From assembly GCA_004431415.1 (NCBI GenBank), contig QPMI01000579.1, forward strand, positions 62,001 through 126,000: a DNA stretch of 64,000 nt. Reading direction: 5' to 3'. Of the stretch, positions 32,101-43,524 are shown piece by piece. Below the pieces are notes generated by a model. The model did no database searches. It was not told the DNA's origin and was given only the letters and a program-made list of their open reading frames with translations. Within the stretch, counting starts at the first letter, position 1. The number at the start of each line of letters is the position of its first letter. Source of the stretch: Cyanophora paradoxa. Lineage: Eukaryota; Glaucocystophyceae; Cyanophorales; Cyanophoraceae. A program made the position numbers and the translations under genes.

Positions 32101-34386
32101 GCGAGGAGGCGGCGCGGGCGGCGGGGAGCTCTCGGGGGCCCTCGAGGCGGCGGCGCGGGCGGAGGCGGCGGCGCGGGCGGCGGCGGAGCGCGCGCAGCAC
32201 GCGGAGGCGGGCCTGGAGGCCGAGCGGCGGCGGGTGGTCGCGGCCGAGGCGCGCATCGACGAGATGCAGGCCCAGGCCGAGGCCGCCATCGTGCGCCCCG
32301 CCTCCCCTTCCCCTCCCCCCTCCTGCCCTTCCTTAGCGCCGGCAGCGCGCGCGGAGGGGAGGGCGCGGGAGCGGGAGCGGGCGGCGGAGGGCGGGCGGCG
32401 GCGGCGGAGGAGTCGGCGCGGAGGCGGTGCGTGGAGGCGCAGGAGATCGCCGAGGTGCTGGGCCGCGAGCAGCGCGCCCGCCGCGCCGCCGAGGAGAAGC
32501 TCGCCGCCGCCGCCACGGCCGCGGCGGGGGCGGCGGGCGGGAGGAGGCGGCGGGGAGCCGGCGGGGGCGGCGCGGCGCGAGGCCGACGAGGCGCGGGAGG
32601 AGGCGGAGCGCGCGCGGCGGGCGGCGGCGGCGGCCGAGGAGCAGGCCGCCCGCGCCCGCGCCGACGCGGACCGCGCGCGCGGCGAGGCGGAGCGGGCGCG
32701 GCCGAGGCGCGCTCCGAGGCGGAGGCGGCGCGCGGCGAGGCGCGGGCGGCGCTGGAGCGGGCGGCGGCGGCGGCGGCGCAGGCGGCGGAGGCCGGGCGCG
32801 CGCGGCGGCGGCCGAGCGGCGGGCGGCGGAGGCGGAGGCGGAGGCGGGCGGGTGCAGGGGCGCTGGAGCGGGAGCGGGGGCGGGCGGAGGAGGCGGCGGG
32901 GCGGCTCGCGGGGCGCGGGGAGGAGCTCGAGGGCCTCCGGGAGCGCCTGGGAGAGGCCAAGGGCGAGGCGGCGCGGGCGCGGGGCGAGGCGGAGCGGGCG
33001 CGGGAGGCGGCGGAGGCGGCGCGCGGGAGGCGGAGGCGGCGCGGGAGGCGCGCGCGGCGTCCGAGGCGCGGCTCGGGGAGGCGCTCGGGCGGGCGGCGGC
33101 GCTCCAGGCCGCCCTCGCGGGGCCCAGGCCGAGGCCTCCGACGCCCGCGCCCGCCTCCACGCCGCCCTCGGTGCCCCGCCCCGTCTCTTGCTCCTTCCGC
33201 GCCCCGCCGCCCTCTCACGCGCGCCCCGGCGGCGCCATCCAACAGAGGAGGCGGCGGAGCGGGCGCGGCAGGCGGCGGCGAGCGGCGACCCGACGCCGGA
33301 GCTGCGCGCGGCGGCCGCGCGGGCCGCCTCCGAGCTCGGTGCGCGGGCCCCGCAACCCTCCCGTCCCCGCATCTGCCCCTCCCGACGGCGCGGCGGTGCG
33401 CGCCGGCAGAGGAGGAGCGGAGGAGGGCGCGGGCGGCGGCCGACGAGGCGGCGCGGGCGGAGCGGGCGGCGGAGGCGGCGCGGGCGAGGCGCGTGCGGCG
33501 CGGGCGGAGGCGGAGGCGGCGAGGAACGAGCTGCGGGCGGCGCGGAGGAGGCCGGGAGGGGCGGGCGCGGCTGGCGGTGCGGAGGAGGAGCGGGAGGGGC
33601 GCTGCGGCGGCGCAGGCGGCGGAGGAGCGGGTGCGCTCGGCGGAGGAGCGCGGCGACCGCCTCGAGGAGCGCCTCCGCCAGGCCGTCGAGCGCTGCGCCG
33701 AGCTCCTCGTGCGTGCCCGCGCATCTGCCCGAGGCGACCCGGCGCGGGGCGCGAGGCTGAGCGAGGGGCGGCGCAGCGGGGCAAGAACGCGGCGGAGGCG
33801 GAGGCGGAGCGGCGCAAGCGCGAGTTCAAGGACCTCAAGTCCAAGGCCAAGCAGATCCTCCGCGAGAAGGAGGCCCAGGTTCGACTCCGGGCCGGCCCCC
33901 TTCCGCGCGGCGGCTGAGGGCGGGGCGCGCGTGGACGCAGGAGCGGGAGCTGGGGCGGGCGGGGCAGGCGGCGGGGGCGCTGCGGGAGGAGTGCGCGGAG
34001 CTGCAGCGGCGCCTCGCGGAGGCCCTCGCCGCGGGGCAGCTCTCCCCCGCCCGCCTCTCGAGGCCCCGCCCTCGCCGGCACGATGGCGGCGGGCCACGCG
34101 CACGGCTCCCCCGCGGCGCCGGCCGCGGGGCGGGGCGGGGTCCTCGTCGGCAGGCGCCGGGGGCGAGGAGGAGTCGGCGCAGACGGAGGGCGGCTTCGCG
34201 ATCGTGGACGGGGACGCGGCGGAGGCGATCCGGGTAGGGGGCCGCCCGCGACGCGCCCCGGCCACCGCTCGGACGCTGACGGCGCCGCCCGGCCGCGCGC
34301 AGGAGTTCATGCGGGGGGAGATCCCGCGCCAGCGCCGCGAGTTCGAGCGCCTGCGCGGGAGCCTCGCCGCCCCGCTTTCCCGCTGA
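29114..34386 (+). CDS. Giant coiled-coil protein (golgin/myosin-tail-like composition)
   Basis: A candidate start at ATG 29114 gives MWHHVQPEPSVDVSILAANL. A GT-AG intron (29190-29228) joins to KREIERLAPGADPFSDGEP and ...TGVNFYAQTMSSLRDERSR, then a long heptad-rich coil: LEAHCQALEGRVAALNHDL, QQVERAYDNMKEVVEQCEAQ, RALRAEFEEALRRLEVENA, and then thousands of bases of Glu/Ala/Arg coil. Near the end are EFKDLKSKAKQILREKEAQ and a short non-coil tail (TEGGFAIVDGDAAEAI, FMRGEIPRQRREFERLR) ending TGA 34386. Short C-rich introns interrupt the coil, and I did not resolve all of them between 29870 and 33900. It is probably a tether or scaffold (Golgi, centrosome or basal body). The KSKAKQIL segment recalls golgins, weakly. 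Codon use is extremely GC-biased, so frame choice there is difficult. Confidence 0.65.
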
Positions 34387-35381
34387 CCGGCAGCCGCGCA
34401 CGCCTCGGACCCTCGTGCCTCTGTCCTATCCCACGGCATCCCCGACTCCCGCCTCCTTCTCTTGGAGGCATTCGTACAAGTGGCACTGTGTGCTGTAGGC
34501 TGTACCTATAGCTATAGCTTTCTTGGGCCATCCGGGCCCTGAAGATCTAGCCTAGTAGACTCTGAGATCTATGAACTATTCAGTCAAAACTCGGAAGCCC
34601 CTGACTAGTACTAGTACTAGCCTCAGTAGGACTGCATGCGCAGCTGGGCCTCGGGTCGGATGGCTGGGAACCCGAAGGCCAAGGCCCCCCTCTCCTGCCA
34701 GCTTCGAGAGAACCTTTTAGACACTCTTTATTCGGGGTTTTTGGTCGGTAGATCCACAACAAATGCAAGCTAAGCGAGCCAAATCGAAACGAAAGTAGTT
34801 GATCACAAGCCGCTATGGTGCTGTCTTGCTGCTAGGTGGTCGGGAGAAAAGCGCCTGCCTGGGACGCTGCTCGGCTATGTATGTACACCTAGCAAGCGGG
34901 GCGAGGTATTTACATCGCTGGGCGAAGTATTTACATCGCTAAGGGCGCTTCGAAACGGGAGCTCGGGCCAGGCGTCTCTACACCTGACTGCATGACCAGG
35001 GAAAGCTGGTCGCTGGGCGAAGGATTCACATCGCTGAGGGCGCGACGAAACGGGGAGCGCGGGCCAGGCGTCTCTACACCTGACTGCGGGACCAGGGACT
35101 GATCCTTTATGTTTGTTTATTCTGAGTAGAGGAACGATGAATATTTACGGAAGGAACGACGCCTCGGGGCGCGTCCTGCTCAATAAAAGGCGAAAAAAGA
35201 AAACGCAGCTAACGGAAGTTACAATAAAAGCATATTATGTGGGAAGGAGGGCTGCCGCCCTCGCGCTTCTTTACAAGGTGGGAACCTCGAGGGGGGATCT
35301 CCACTGTACAGGGGTCTTTTGAAACGGGCTACCTAGCCTTTAAAATGACTGTGTTTATCCTGGATGATGGCTCGTGACGGC
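34387..35381. other. Spacer with tandem duplication
   Basis: No gene supported. It contains TATAGCTATAGC near 34505, ACTAGTACTAGTACTAG near 34604, and a 95-bp tandem duplication near 34922-35100. Confidence 0.5.
34922..35100. repeat. 95-bp diverged tandem duplication
   Basis: The unit starting GCGAAGTATTTACATCGCT (34922) recurs as GCGAAGGATTCACATCGCT (35017), followed in both by GGGCCAGGCGTCTCTACACC and ACCAGGGA. An extra partial copy (ATTTACATCGCTGG) precedes the first. Confidence 0.8.
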
Positions 35382-35718
35382 TCATCGCCGATCCACGCCA
35401 ACGCGGCGGCAGTAGTTCGCGGGGTTAAAGTCCGAGTCTCCTTCGCACCGACGCATCACCTTCTCGCGACTTTCGAGAACGAACTCGGCAACGCCGAGCG
35501 CGCTCGAGAACCCCGGAAGCACGTCCTCCACGCTGCGCTTGAAGCGCGCCTGCGGGAGAGACTCAGGCACAGCGCCGGAGATCGGTTCAGAGAGGAGTAA
35601 CGCGGACCTTGCCAACCTTCATCGCGAGCCGCTCGGCCACAAAGCCTGCAGCCGTTGCCACGCGGCCGCCGACATGCGAAGGGCTACTGCTGAAACTGTT
35701 GGAGCGGACAAGAGACAT
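35382..35718 (-). CDS. Small unknown protein, about 92 residues
   Basis: The start is ATG 35718 (MSLVRSNSFSSSPSHVGG), leading to GFVAERLAMKVGK. A GT-AG intron beginning GTCCGCGTTACTCC and ending CTCCCGCAG then joins in phase 0 to ARFKRSVEDVLPGF, SALGVAEFVLESREK and a Cys-containing end (RRCEGDSDFNPANYC), with TGA at 35382. Both exons stay open and the join gives an amphipathic, well-balanced sequence, unlike the shadow frames. No family was recognised and no membrane span or signal is seen. The Ser-rich head could be an organelle targeting signal. Confidence 0.6.
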
Positions 35719-36840
35719 CTCTATGTTCTATCTATTCAGGCCGGTATCGGCCTACTCCCGCCTCCTCCCTTGCTGGGGCTCGTCGCCCTCGCAAGTTGCT
35801 GCGCCAAAATAGCGGGGGTCGCGGCTCTCTGGTTTTTGCTCTCGGGTGGACGGTCCTGACGCTTTGCTCTTGAATAGACACTCTCCTAAACCTGCACGGG
35901 CGTCAGGAATGCGCCAGGGGACGCGAGCGGGAACGGAGGGAGACGGCATGGGAGACGGACCGAATTCGGGGGAGGGCGCGCTAAACGAGGTTCAGTACAG
36001 ACGCTGTGTCGTGCGCTGTTGTGTTGGAAGCTGAAGTGACGCTGTGTGGGAGCGCAGGGGCGCTCGCCGGTAGGCCTAGGTGATCGTGCGGGAAGGATGA
36101 CTTGGCGAAACTCCGCGCTCACCGGGATGTTGCAAACTGGCCGCCCAGCGAAAAAAACAAAAGTTCGGAGGGGGAATCGATCGCGATCGGGGGATCCGAC
36201 AGGAGATTCACGCCCTCTGTGCGTTGGTCTCCTCTGTTGCCCAGAATAGCGCTATAGCTAGCTATCAGAGCGCGCGCCGGGCATACGCGTGTCTGCAATC
36301 GCCGCGGGCGCGTACGTGCAGTCTCGGTGCATGCGCAGATCGCGCGGCCGCGGCGCGGTACGTATACGCGTTGCTGCGCATGCATGCGCACCTCGTGCCG
36401 CTCGCTCGCGCGCGCGCGCCTGCTGCGCATACGTGCGCGCAGCTGCAGGGGCGGCGCCGGCCGTGATGCCGATCTAGCGGAGCCTGCAACCGCCCCAGTA
36501 CGTCTGAAGCAGCCGCGTCTGTACAGAGGCCCTGGAACGGCTTGTCATCTAGTGCCAACTCGGGCTCATCTCGGTGGAAAAATGGGTAGCCCGAGCTGGT
36601 CCCCGAGCTGGCGGCCCTGAGGAACTAGCTGGATCGGAGCTCGAGCGGACCTGTCACTGAACAGCAGCCGGCTCGTCTGCAGAGCACCACTAGCTCGGTT
36701 TCCTTCTAGTCCTAAGGGGGAGCAGACGAGCATTCCTATGCGCCGGCTCGACGAGGGGGAGGGAGCCTCGGAGGGGAGGGGCGAGTCGGGAGGGGGGAGC
36801 GGGGCGACTCGGGAGGGCGGAGCGGGGCGGGGCGGGGCCT
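35719..36840. other. Spacer with alternating-purine/pyrimidine palindromes
   Basis: No gene supported. Between about 36243 and 36440 it is rich in GCGC, TATAGCTAGCTAT, GTACGTATACG and GCGCATGCATGCGC words, which favour cruciform or Z-DNA-like structure. Confidence 0.45.
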
Positions 36841-39800
36841 CACATCTCGAAGGCGTCCGATTCGGGCCCGAGGTGGGGAGAAGGAGCCGCGGCGGCCCTG
36901 GGGCGGGGCGCGGGGCTCGGCGGGGCCCGCGCCACGCCGGGGCTCCGCCGCCGCGGCGGCGCCTCGTCGCCCGAGAGTCCCGCCGCGATGCCCGGATCTG
37001 CTGCTTCAGCATCGCGTTCTCTGCGCGCCCCCGGCACCCCGGTCGTCTCCCCCCCCCCGGCCCCACCCCCCCCCCCCGGGGGTACGGACCGGCCTCGAGG
37101 AAGGCGACGCGGGCGCGGAGGGCCTCGACCTCCGCCGCGGAGACCGCCGCCGAGGCCGCCGCCGGCACCGCCGGCGCCGGCGGCACCGCCCTGCGCCCCG
37201 CCCCGCCCCTCAGCAGCCGCCGCCGGTGGAGGGGGGGAGGAGGGCCGGGGCGCACGGGAGGGAGGCGAGGTCGGGGAGGAGGCGGGCCCGGGGATGGTGC
37301 CCGGGGAGCGGAGCGGGGATGGAGGCGGGCGACTGCGAGCGCCCGTGGGCCCCAGGTCGCCCCCGCTGCCGCCCCCGGCGGGGCCCCGGAAGCGCGAGCG
37401 GAAGGGACGGCGGCCGGTCGCCGCGCCCCCGGCCTCGGCGTTCGGCGAGGGCGGCTCCAGCGACAGCGACGGCGAGTTCCCTGCGGCCCGCCGCCCGGCC
37501 CCGTGGGCGCCGGCGGCGTGGCCCGGGGCGGGAAGCGGCGGACCCGAGCCGGGGTTGGCGGCGCGGATCACGCGCCGCTCGGGCGAGCGCGGCCGCACGC
37601 CCATGGGGTACGCGACGCGGAACCCGACGTACAGCCTGGTGCGCACGGTGAGAGGTGGGGGCACGCGAGGGGGCCGCGGGGGGGGCACCGGTAGAGCTTG
37701 CGGCCCTTGCGGTCGCGGATGGTGACGGTGCGGTACCTGGGGAGGGTGAGCGGGGGGGCGGCGGGGCTCGAGGCGAGTGCAGGGCGGGCGGGGCACCCCG
37801 GGCGGATGCACTCGAGGGGCAGGACGCAGGAGCCGACGAAGTCGTCCTTGCCCACGTCCGAGTCCCACAGCCTGCGCCCTCTTCAGGCGGGAGGGGCGGG
37901 GGCGGAGCGGGGTGCGACGCGCTCGAAGCGGAGGAGGGCGAGCTCGGCGCAGGCGACGGTGCAGGAGAAGGACTCGCCCCAGACGGGGTCCACCGCGTTG
38001 TTGTCCACCGCCCGCGTCTTGAACGCCTGCGGCCCCGCCCCACCGCCCGCCCCGGTCGAACGCGACGGCGGCAGGCAGCAGCGGGGCAGGCGGGGTGCGG
38101 GGCGGCGGGGACCTGGCCGTCGGAGTCGAGGCCGAGGACGCGGAGGACGACGTAGAGGTCGTCCGCCTCCGCCATGTGCGGCCGCTCCAGCATCCCCGCC
38201 TGCCCCGCCCCCGCACCTGTCAGAGGGGCCCCAGCGCCAGCGCGCGGCCCGCTGCGCGAGGCGCGCGGCCCGCGCTCTCGAGCGGGCGGGGGGGCGGGCG
38301 GGGGGACGGGCCTGCTGGATGAGGACCTCGACGGTGCGGCGGCTCTCGGGCGGGGGCGCCAGCTCGGGGCCCTCCTCCCGCATGAACCGCGGCTTCAGCA
38401 CGTACCCGCAGTTCCCGTTCTGCAGGAACTTCCCCTGCGTGCCGGCCGCCAGCGCGCGCTCAGAGGGGGGTCGGGGCGGCGCGCGCGCGAGCGCGATGGA
38501 TCGCCGCGCGCGCGGACCCTGTTGAGCTCGTTTTCGGTGTTCTCGTTCTGCCAGTTGAGGGCGACGAGCTGGAAGCCGCAGCTCCAGGGCAGGATGGGGT
38601 CGTAATTCCCCGAGAGGACCTTGTCCCCCGAGGGGTACGCCCTGCAGACGACGTGCCGCGAGAAGTGCACCATCTTGGCACGCCCCGCCGCCGTGCTGGC
38701 GGCCTCCTTGCCCTCGGGGGCCTTCTGGACGGGGAGCCAGGAGAGCAGGCGCCGCTTGGCCTTGACGTAGCCGTCGATCTTGCGCGAAGAGAGGCTCACC
38801 GAGCTGTGCGTCTTGTACTTCTGCGGCGCGTCAGCGCGCCAGGGGGCCGGCCTCAAGGGGGAAAGAAGCTCGCTCGCCTTCCCGCCGGCCGGCTCGTACT
38901 TGGTGTTCTGCGGGGGGCGCATGGGCCTCGGGGGGTGCCGGGGACGGGCGGGGCGGGGCGGGGCGAGGGCGCACGGTGAAGAAGACGAGGCGGGCGAGGG
39001 AGGGGTCGGTGCTGCTCTTGACGGGGGTGCGGATGAGGAACTTGCCGCGGAGGGCCTGCGGGCTCGGCAGCACCGCCGCGCCCGCGTCCGGCAGCGCGAT
39101 CCGGTCCCCGAACGCCTCCTGGAGCGCCCTGCGCGCGCCTCAGCGGGGCCGGCGCCTCGCCGCGGGGGGGCGGGCGGGGCGGGGCGGACCGGGCCATGAG
39201 GGCCTGCTGGCCCGGCGTGCAGTGGTTCTCGACGTTGACGATGACCGGCATCTCGGACGCCGCGTGGCCCGTCTCCGCGATCGCCTGCACCACCTCCCGG
39301 AACGGGATCCGCCCGCACCTGCGCGCCCCGCCCGCCTCGTGAGCGGCGGGGGTCGGGGGTCCAGAGGGCGGCCCGCGCCTCGTGCCGCCGTGTGTCACGA
39401 TCGGCTGCGACCCCTCCTCCGGCTTGCCGTCCCACCTGCGGATGGCGGTTCGCCCGGCTCAGCGAGGCGCCGCGGGGGCGCGGGCGGGCGGCGTACACGT
39501 CGATCTCGACGCATCGGCAGCCGCGCAGGAGGCACTTCTTGTACTCCTCGGCGCTGCTCTCGCTCGTAAGCTCTGCGCGCGCCACGCGGCGGAGTGAGAC
39601 AACGAGAGTGCCGCTGGAGCGCGGGGGGCGTGGCGGCCGTACGGTTCCCCTGCAGGTACGTGTTGTGCGACGAGGAGATAAAGTACTCGCTGATGGGGCG
39701 CGAGAGGTCCTGCTCCTTGTCGAGGAATGCGTCCGAGTCGCTGATGTACGTCTTCAGGTCGTCAAACGTCCACCCGCTGCTTGGAACATCGCGCTGGTCC

Positions 39801-40022
39801 CAGATCTCATTCTGCACATCCTTGAAGAACTGGATGAGAGTCGCCGGGCTCACCCGCTCCTACAGCGCGCGCGATTAGTCAGCGCCGCCGCGGTTTCGCC
39901 CGCGTACGTCAAGCCGACGGTTCCTCTTCGAGCACCGCGGGCGCAGGTTGCGAACGGCGTACCGAGCCTTGCGAGAGCGCCTTCCAGAGATCATTTAGCG
40001 TCGGGGCGAGCGCCGCCGCCAT
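36841..40022 (-). CDS. Phosphoinositide-specific phospholipase C (delta-like)
   Basis: This enzyme cleaves PIP2 into IP3 and diacylglycerol. The proposed start is M at 40022 (MAAALAPTLNDLWKAL), spliced to RVSPATLIQFFKDVQNE (EF-hand-type linker). X domain: PISEYFISSSHNTYLQGN holds the first catalytic His, GCRCVEIDVY holds the Ca2+-binding Glu and Asp, PIVTHGGT holds the second His, and VIVNVENHCTPGQQ holds a further Glu. LRGKFLIRTPVK closes the X box. Y domain: KMVHFSRHVVCRAYPSG, NYDPILPWSCGFQLVALNWQ, GKFLQNGNCGYVLKPRFM. C2 domain: DDLYVVLRVLGLDSDG, TRAVDNNAVDPVWGESF, VGKDDFVGSCVLPLECI, RYRTVTIRDRKGRKLY. A Pro/Arg-rich tail with a short coil ends near 36841. All catalytic residues are present. 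Whether a PH or further EF-hand exon lies upstream of 40022 is open. Confidence 0.9.
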
Positions 40023-40401
40023 CTGCTCTATCCGCCACTGGCCGACGTGAGCCCTCCGAAGGGAGGGGAAAGGGCGCTCCGAGGCCACCGCCGAATCGGG
40101 ACGATCAGGAATGCTTGCCGAAAGCTCGTCTCGCCCACACCGCGCCGCTCGTCGGGTGCTCGTTCGAAGTCGACCGCTAGCTGGCCACGAGGCTTCGGCG
40201 AAACCTTGCTAGATCTCTCGCTGACTTTTGCGAGCTCTAGCTGGCTCTGGGCGCCCAGGCGATGGTTGGATTGCTCGGCCGGGGGTACTGTGTCTTAGGT
40301 GTTCGAGGTCTCAGGTTGACTAGCACTAGCTGCTTCCAGGATCCGCTTCCTGAGCTTCGGGCAATCACAGAAGGCGCTTGTCATCCCGGCAGCCACCCGC
40401 C

Positions 40402-41021
40402 ATGCATCCGCAGACGGCGGCGATCCTGCTCTTCGGCCTGGGCGGGTTCGGCGTCGCGCTCCTGCCCCCGCACGTACTCTACAGGTCAGCGGCACCGCTC
40501 CCAGCGCCGGGCGGCTCCAAACGCGGCCCAAACGCGCCCCGCCGCTCCGAGGCTCCGCTTCGGTCGCCGCAGCCTGCGTTGCACGTTTAGCTATAAGGCC
40601 GGCTTGCAAGCGGCGCTCCGTCCGCAGCCACGTAGCGCTCGTGCACGCTCCGAGGCCTGAGCGCTGACTTGGCCGAGGGGCGCGCAGGTTCGCAATCCGG
40701 CCGCTGGGGCTCCTCTTCCCGAGCGTCGAGCGCTTCTACGGCGGCCTCTCGAAGACGGCGCGGGACCTGCTGCCGTGCGCCGTCGGGGTCCTCTCCATCT
40801 TCGTCTTCGTGTTAGTCATCTCGCTGGGCCCGTCGATCGTGTCCGGGGAGGACTCGCCGGCCGTGAAGCGGGCGCGGCGGCAGCGGCAGCAGGCGGCGGC
40901 CGTCGCCGTCGAGGAGAGCGAGGCGCGCGCGGCCGGCGAGCCGGGCTACAGAGCCGCCGCCTCCCGGCGCGCCGCCGCCGTCCCGGACTCGTACGACTCC
41001 TCTTCGAGCTCCGACTACTAG
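40402..41021 (+). CDS. Small two-helix membrane protein
   Basis: Exon 1 (MHPQTAAILLFGLGGFGVALL, PPHVLYR) is one hydrophobic segment. A GT-AG intron (near 40486-40688) joins in phase to FAIRPLGLLFPSVERFYGGL, then a second strongly hydrophobic segment (CAVGVLSIFVFVLVISLGP) and a charged cytosolic or lumenal tail ending in a Ser/Tyr cluster (DSYDSSSSSDY), TAG 41021. About 140 residues in total. The pair of helices with a short loop could form a hairpin in an organelle membrane. Family not recognised. It is head-to-head with the PLC gene (379 bp between candidate start codons). Confidence 0.75.
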
Positions 41022-41499
41022 TAGTGCTAGGCAGGCCCCGCGCGCGCGCGCGGCGCTCGAGCGTTGGCGGCCGCAGGCAGGCGTGTGGCTCAGGTAGCTC
41101 GAGTCAGATAGCGTACAGTAGCGTACATTTCAGAGGGTCAGGGATCTCGAGGGAGAGCTCGAGGAGGGTGCCTCCTCGCAAAGAGGGGAGGGGTCCCAAG
41201 GCCGGCGCAGGATGCGGCGCGGCCGAGGGGCGCGACGGCCGGCAGGGGGGGGGGGGGGGGGTGGCGGGAGGGCGGGGGGCGGCGGGGGCGGAGCGGAGTG
41301 AAGCGGACAGCAGCCGGCCTCGCGCCGGGGGGCGAGCAGGCGGAGTCCGTGTCCTCCGGGGACCACCTCCTCCTACGTCGGCAGGGCCGGCCAGGAGGGC
41401 GAGCCGGGCGGGGCCGCCGCGTGGTCCAGGGCAGGCGCCGGCGGGGCCCCTCGCTCCTCCCAGACCGGGCGCCGAGGTGGAAGCGCGCGGGGGGCCGGC

Positions 41500-43151
41500 G
41501 GGGCGCCTAGCCGGGGCCCCCTCGGGCTCGGGGTCGAGCAGGCAGTCGGCGATGCGGGCGCGCAGGGCGTCGAGGCCGCGCGGCGCGGGGGCGGCAGCGA
41601 GGGGGCGAGGGCGGGGCGCCCGCCGCCGAACTCCCCGCCGTCCTCGCGCACCCGCCGCACAGCGCCAGCCTGCGCGGCGCCCTCGGCGGTGAGCCCCCCG
41701 GCGGAGAGGGGGCAGGGCCCCGGGGCCTCGCACCCGTCCCCCGCCTCCGCCGCGTCGGCCGCGCCGAGGACGCTGTAGCAGAGCGGGCAGAGGCCCGGGG
41801 CTTCGCGCGCGCCCTCGTCCCCGCCGGTGGCGCCGGCCTTCTCGACGGTGCGGTTCACGGTGTGGGCGGTGAAGGGGAAGCCGGCCTGCAGCGTCGCCAC
41901 GAAGCCTGCGGGGGGGCGGGGGGCTCGGGTCGCGCGGTGGTGCGCGCTCGCTTGGACTCAGGCACCGTCGCAGAGGCGGGCGATGGAGGAGCGCTTGGGG
42001 TTGGAGGCGGTGAGGGGCGACCTGAGGGCCCCGGGCGCCGGCTCCAGCCCCTCCATGCGGGCGTAGAGGGCGACCTCCTTGGAGAGCAGCTCCCGCATCG
42101 GCCGCACCAGCGCGGGGCCCCCGCCCAGCCGCCCGTCCAGCGCCGCCGCGTCCCACGGCGCCGAGGCGCCCCGGCCCTTGCAGACCGCCGCCAGCGACCC
42201 CGCCGCCAGCCGCGTCGCCGTGGAGCACACGATCACCCGCGCGCACCTGCGGCGGGCGCGGCCGTGGGCGGCGTGCGGGCGGGGCGGGGCGGGGGCGCAC
42301 GAGCGGTCGCGGGCGAGCTGGAGGAGGGCCCGCAGCCGCAGCGCCGACGCCAGATCCTCCCGCGCCGTCGCGCTCGCCGCCCCCTCCCACGCCCCCCGCA
42401 CCTTCTCCGCCCCTGCGCCCCGCCCTCGGGTCTCGCGGACGCCGGCGGGGTCCCGAGGCGACAGCGACGCGCACCGGCCGGGTCGCCCGCGGGTCCGAAC
42501 GCGAGCTTAAGGGACGCGGACAGGAACTCGAATCCGTATCCCTCGGCCGCCTCCCGCGCCGCCCGGACTGTCTCCGCGCGCTGCGCGGCGCCTCGGACGG
42601 GGGCGCGGGGGCGGGCGAGGCGGCGGGGCGGGGGCGCCTCGTCGTCGGAGAGGCCGCTGAAGGGGCCCTCGTCGATGTGCGCGACAACTGCCGACCACGG
42701 CCTCTTCGCCCGGGCGACGCCCCGCCCCAGGCTCGCGTCCAGCAGGTGGAGCCCCGCGCTGCCCGCCGGTCGGCCCGGGGCGGCAGCCGGGGCGCCTCGG
42801 CGCGACGCACCGGGACGCGAGGCCTCCGGAGAACGCGAAAAGCGCCACGTCGCCGCGGGAGAAGCCGGCGTCGCGCGATAGGACCGACTTGAAGCCGCTC
42901 GTCACCGCGCGCTTCAGGCAGTCGCTGCGCATGGCTCCTCTTCGCACGCGCGAGAAGCTTAGCTTGAGCTGTTCGCACCCGCAGAGGCTCTCGTTCTTGA
43001 CGTAGATCACGGCGGGCGCATCGCACTTCTTGCACCTCCGCGAGGGCGGCTCGGCGGGCAGCTCCGCGATCGCCCCGTCCTGCGCGAGCGCTCAGCGGCC
43101 GACAGAGCGCGTCGGGAGCGCCGTACTTGCCTCCCGCCCGCAGTCGGCCAT
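41500..43151 (-). CDS. CTU2: Cytoplasmic tRNA 2-thiolation protein 2 (CTU2/NCS2)
   Basis: With CTU1, CTU2 thiolates wobble U34 of tRNA-Lys, -Glu and -Gln. Exon 1 is MADCGRE (ATG 43151), joined by a GC-AG intron (43080-43130, donor GCAAGT) to DGAIAELPAEPPSRRCKKCD, then VIYVKNESLCGDCLKRAVTS: the CxxC pairs typical of the family. Next come GFSRGDVALFAFSGGLASR (degenerate PP-loop), HIDEGPFSGLSDDEAP, VIVCSTATRLAAGSLAAVCK with GRGASAPWD, RPMRELLSKEVALYARMEGL, NPKRSSIARL, FVATLQAGFPFTAHTVNRTV, and a late Cys pair (CPLCYSVLG). The C-terminal exon (LDALRARIADCLLDPEPEG) reaches about 41500, but its stop is not resolved. It is divergent from the F-box gene (373 bp between start codons). Confidence 0.9.
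43080..43130 (-). other. GC-AG intron in CTU2 (donor GCAAGT)
   Basis: This 51-nt intron joins MADCGRE to DGAIAELP in phase 0. The donor is GAG|GCAAGT, a textbook GC donor apart from the second base, and the acceptor is CGCGCAG. Confidence 0.8.
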
Positions 43152-43524
43152 CGAATCAGCCCGCCAGCGGTCTGCGCTCGAAAACGACACGGAGTCAACG
43201 CAGGGCACGTACGACGCAGATGGCTGGGCAAACCGCGATGCCAGCAGCAATCTGACACGCGGAGGTCTTGTACCCAGTTGCCGTCTCAGATTTTGGACAA
43301 ACAGCCTGGATCCATGCCTTCTGGTGTTCGTCGAACTCGCGCCGTGTTTCGTTACTAGAGCGGCGGAGGCTCGTAGCAGCGAAACGCGGCGCCGGCGCAA
43401 GTTTTCGATCGGAGTCGCGGTCTGTACCCCGGCCGCGAGCCCCCTGGCTGCCCCCAGCTACGCTTCAGCACGCCCGATCGCAGCATTTGCAGCAGCGCGC
43501 CAGTTACGGGACGCTCCGCTCGAG

